Assembly: GCA_022705125.1 (NCBI GenBank)
Contig: JAKJFB010000044.1
Location: 1 to 11,985 of the forward strand
Source: Pseudomonadota bacterium
Lineage (GTDB): Bacteria > Pseudomonadota > Gammaproteobacteria > Pseudomonadales > UBA5518
Length of the DNA stretch: 11,985 nucleotides
Reading direction: 5' to 3'
Shown here: in pieces, positions 9,780 to 11,985 of the stretch
Numbering within the stretch: position 1 is the first letter of the stretch
Layout of the letters: each line of letters begins with the position of its first letter
Notes under the pieces: generated by a model
What the model saw: only the letters and a program-made list of their open reading frames with translations
Databases searched by the model: none
Told to the model about the DNA's origin: nothing
Made by a program: the position numbers and the translations under genes

Positions 9780-11270
9780 TCAGGCCTGCGGCCGCATATG
9801 CGGGAACAGCAGCACGTCGCGGATCGAGGGCGAATCGGTGAGCAGCATCACCAGCCGATCGATACCGATGCCCACGCCCGCGGTGGGCGGCATGCCGTAT
9901 TCGAGCGCCGTGATGTAGTCGCTGTCGAAGTGCATCGCCTCGTTGTCGCCGCCCTCCTTCATCGCGACCTGGTCGCGGAAACGCGCCGCCTGGTCCTCGG
10001 GGTCGTTCAGCTCCGAAAAACCGTTGGCGAGCTCGCGACCGCCGATGAACAGCTCGAAGCGGTCGGTGACGAAGGGATCGTCGTCGTTGCACCGCGCCAG
10101 CGGCGAGACCTCGGTCGGGTAGCCGGTGATGAAGGTCGGCTGGCGCAGGCGCGTCTCGACGGTCTTCTCGAAGATCTCGATCTGGATCTTGCCCAGGCCG
10201 TAGCCGGGCTTCACCTCGATGCCCAGGTGCTCGGCGACCTGGCGCGCGCGATCGCGCGAGGCGATGGCCTCGGCCGTGAGCGTCGGATTGAAGTGCAGTA
10301 TCGAGTCGAACACGCTCATGCGCGCGAACGGCGCGCCCAGGTCGTACTGCTCGCCCTGGTAATCGACCAGCGTGCCACCGGTGCCGCGCAGCGCGGCCTG
10401 GCGCAGCATCCCCTCGGTGATGTCCATGGCATCGCGGTAGTCCGCATAGGCCATGTAGAACTCGATCATCGTGAACTCGGGATTGTGGCGCGTCGAGAGC
10501 CCCTCGTTGCGGAAGTTGCGCGCCACCTCGAACACGCGCTCGAAGCCGCCGACCACGAGGCGCTTCAGGTAGAGTTCCGGCGCGATGCGCAGGTACATCT
10601 CCAGATCGAGCGCGTTGTGGTAGGTCACGAAGGGCCGCGCCGTCGCCCCGCCCGGGATCACCTGCATCGCCGGCGTCTCGACCTCGAGGAAATCGCGGTC
10701 GGTGAGGTAGTCACGCAGCGCGTCCAGCACCACCGAGCGGGTGCGAAAGAGCTTGCGCGTGTCCTCGTTCATGATCAGGTCGACGTAGCGCTGGCGGTAG
10801 CGCGTCTCGAGATCGGCGAGGCCGTGGTACTTGTCCGGCAGCGGCCGCAATGCCTTGGTGAGCAGCCGCGCACTGTCCATGTTCACGTAGAGATCGCCCT
10901 TGCCGGAGCGGTGCAACACGCCGCTGGCGCCGACGATGTCGCCGATGTCCCAGGTCTTGATCTCGGCCAGCGTCGCGGCGGGAAGCGTCTCGCGGTTCAC
11001 GTAGAGCTGGATCTGCCCGCCCACGTCCGCGATCACGAGGAACGGCCCGCGCATGCGCATGATGCGCCCGGCGACGCTGACGCGCTTGCCCAGCGCCTCG
11101 AGCTGCTCGCGGCTGTGCCCGGCATAGTCGCGCTGCAGGTCCGCGGCGTAGTGCTCGCGGCGGAAATCGTTGGGGAAGGCGTTGCGTTCGCGGCGGATCG
11201 CGTCGAGCTTCGCGCGGCGCTCGGCGATCAGCCGGTTCTCGTCCTGTTGCGCGCTGTCGTGTTCGGTCAT
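9780..11270 (-). CDS. lysS: Lysyl-tRNA synthetase, class II
   Basis: Cytosolic enzyme charging tRNA-Lys with lysine using ATP. The protein is 496 aa, close to the family's usual length of about 500. An N-terminal helix is followed by the OB-fold anticodon-binding domain (about 64-150, including [10 protein letters not shown] and [10 protein letters not shown]), then the class II catalytic core: motif 1 around 191-205 (FLEVETP), motif 2 around 243-270 with Arg254 in ARNFRNEG and [11 protein letters not shown], and motif 3 around 465-492 with Gly469 and Arg472 in GVGIGIDR. All signatures are intact. ATG 11270 has GGAA (minus strand, 11282-11279) with 8-base spacing, a usable ribosome binding site, and lies 19 bp after the prfB stop, the widespread prfB-lysS pair. 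A small lipoprotein gene follows 5 bp after its stop. Confidence 0.97.
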   Translation of the reverse strand: MTEHDSAQQDENRLIAERRAKLDAIRRERNAFPNDFRREHYAADLQRDYAGHSREQLEALGKRVSVAGRIMRMRGPFLVIADVGGQIQLYVNRETLPAATLAEIKTWDIGDIVGASGVLHRSGKGDLYVNMDSARLLTKALRPLPDKYHGLADLETRYRQRYVDLIMNEDTRKLFRTRSVVLDALRDYLTDRDFLEVETPAMQVIPGGATARPFVTYHNALDLEMYLRIAPELYLKRLVVGGFERVFEVARNFRNEGLSTRHNPEFTMIEFYMAYADYRDAMDITEGMLRQAALRGTGGTLVDYQGEQYDLGAPFARMSVFDSILHFNPTLTAEAIASRDRARQVAEHLGIEVKPGYGLGKIQIEIFEKTVETRLRQPTFITGYPTEVSPLARCNDDDPFVTDRFELFIGGRELANGFSELNDPEDQAARFRDQVAMKEGGDNEAMHFDSDYITALEYGMPPTAGVGIGIDRLVMLLTDSPSIRDVLLFPHMRPQA

Positions 11271-11289
11271 GGTGTGGGTTCCGTTCGGG

Positions 11290-11985
11290 TCAGAGGCCGG
11301 ACTTGAGCGAGGCTTCGATGAAACGATCCAGGTCGCCGTCGAGCACGCCCTGGGTGTTGCTGGTCTCCACGCCGGTGCGCAGGTCCTTGATCCGCGACTG
11401 GTCGAGCACGTAGGAGCGGATCTGGCTGCCCCAGCCGATGTCGGACTTGCTGTCCTCCAGCGCCTGCGCCACGGCGTTGCGCTTCTGGATCTCCATCTCG
11501 TAGAGCTTGGCGCGCAACTGCTTCATCGCGAAGTCGCGGTTCTGGTGCTGCGAGCGCTGCGACTGGCACTGCACCACGATGCCGCTGGGCTCGTGCGTGA
11601 TGCGCACCGCCGAATCGGTGCGGTTCACGTGCTGGCCGCCGGCGCCGCTGGCGCGGTAGGTATCCACGCGCAGGTCCGCGGGGTTGATCTCGATCTCGAT
11701 CGCGTCGTCGATCTCGGGGGAGACGAACACCGAGGCGAACGAGGTGTGGCGGCGGTTGCCCGAATCGAAGGGCGATTTGCGCACCAGGCGGTGCACCCCG
11801 GTCTCGGTGCGCAGCCAGCCGAAGGCGTACTCGCCCTGGAAGTGGATCGTGGCGCTCTTGATGCCCGCGACCTCGCCGGCGCTGCACTCGATCAGCTCGG
11901 TCCTGAAGCCCTTGGCCTCGCCCCAGCGCAGGTACATGCGCAGCAGCATTTCAGCCCAGTCCTGCGCCTCCGTGCCGCCGGCGCC
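11290..11985 (-). CDS. prfB: Peptide chain release factor 2 (5' end outside window)
   Basis: C-terminal 231 residues of RF2, which recognises UAA and UGA stop codons in the ribosomal A site and triggers peptide release. The frame is open to the window edge (first visible residues [14 protein letters not shown]), so ATG 11949 is an internal Met and not the start. Both functional signatures are present: the stop-codon-reading tripeptide SPF in RKSPFDSG (codons 11775-11767), which identifies RF2 rather than RF1, and the catalytic GGQ in GAGGQHVNR (codons 11640-11632). The N-terminal part, including the place where the programmed +1 frameshift site occurs in most prfB genes, lies beyond the window and cannot be judged. 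It is followed by lysS after 19 bp, probably co-transcribed. Confidence 0.96.
   Translation of the reverse strand, partial: GAGGTEAQDWAEMLLRMYLRWGEAKGFRTELIECSAGEVAGIKSATIHFQGEYAFGWLRTETGVHRLVRKSPFDSGNRRHTSFASVFVSPEIDDAIEIEINPADLRVDTYRASGAGGQHVNRTDSAVRITHEPSGIVVQCQSQRSQHQNRDFAMKQLRAKLYEMEIQKRNAVAQALEDSKSDIGWGSQIRSYVLDQSRIKDLRTGVETSNTQGVLDGDLDRFIEASLKSGL

Noticed and set aside
9775..10092. Longer start of the lipoprotein gene inside lysS
   Set aside because: It would hide the signal peptide and lipobox behind 106 Arg-rich residues that are the shadow of lysS.
9798..11306. Plus-strand open frame of about 500 codons opposite lysS
   Set aside because: It is antisense to a complete lysyl-tRNA synthetase with all class II motifs and has no recognisable domain.

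Overview
The window is high-G+C, gene-dense chromosomal DNA, most likely from a gammaproteobacterium. The support is protein similarity (Map, GlnD, DapC, LysS and RF2 all read like the gammaproteobacterial forms) and the gene order map-glnD-dapC, which in Pseudomonas and relatives lies beside a divergent rpsB. I cannot name the genus. Nothing looks mobile: no insertion sequence, integrase, tRNA, rRNA, CRISPR array or obvious change in codon use.

Layout: (1) Positions 1-205 are a divergent control region. A leftward extended -10 promoter and structured leader, probably for rpsB outside the window, face a weaker rightward promoter for map. (2) 206-4902, plus strand, is a tight housekeeping operon: map (methionine aminopeptidase), glnD (PII uridylyltransferase / uridylyl-removing enzyme) and dapC (succinyldiaminopimelate transaminase), with junctions of +3 and -4 bp. 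(3) 4903-4980 is a short spacer with a candidate promoter whose -10 is embedded in a perfect GGGTAT-AA-ATACCC dyad. (4) 4981-9238, plus strand, is a three-gene signalling operon joined by ATGA overlaps: a response regulator with a class III nucleotide cyclase output and an orphan His-box helix at its N-terminus; a stand-alone CheY-like receiver; and a membrane hybrid histidine kinase with one normal receiver and one degenerate receiver. (5) 11985-9205, minus strand, is prfB (5' end outside the window), lysS and a small lipoprotein gene whose end overlaps the end of the kinase gene tail to tail by 34 bp.

How the genes work together: the housekeeping genes cover protein N-terminal processing, nitrogen sensing, lysine/peptidoglycan precursor synthesis, lysyl-tRNA charging and translation termination. 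The signalling operon is the accessory and most interesting part. A periplasmic or membrane signal is probably read by the hybrid kinase and passed to its own receiver, the free receiver and the receiver of the cyclase, which would set the level of a cyclic nucleotide. The purine-specifying residues of the cyclase (Glu352 and Gly426) differ from the usual adenylate cyclase pair and look more like those of guanylate cyclases, so cGMP is a real possibility for the second messenger. This is a prediction from residues only.
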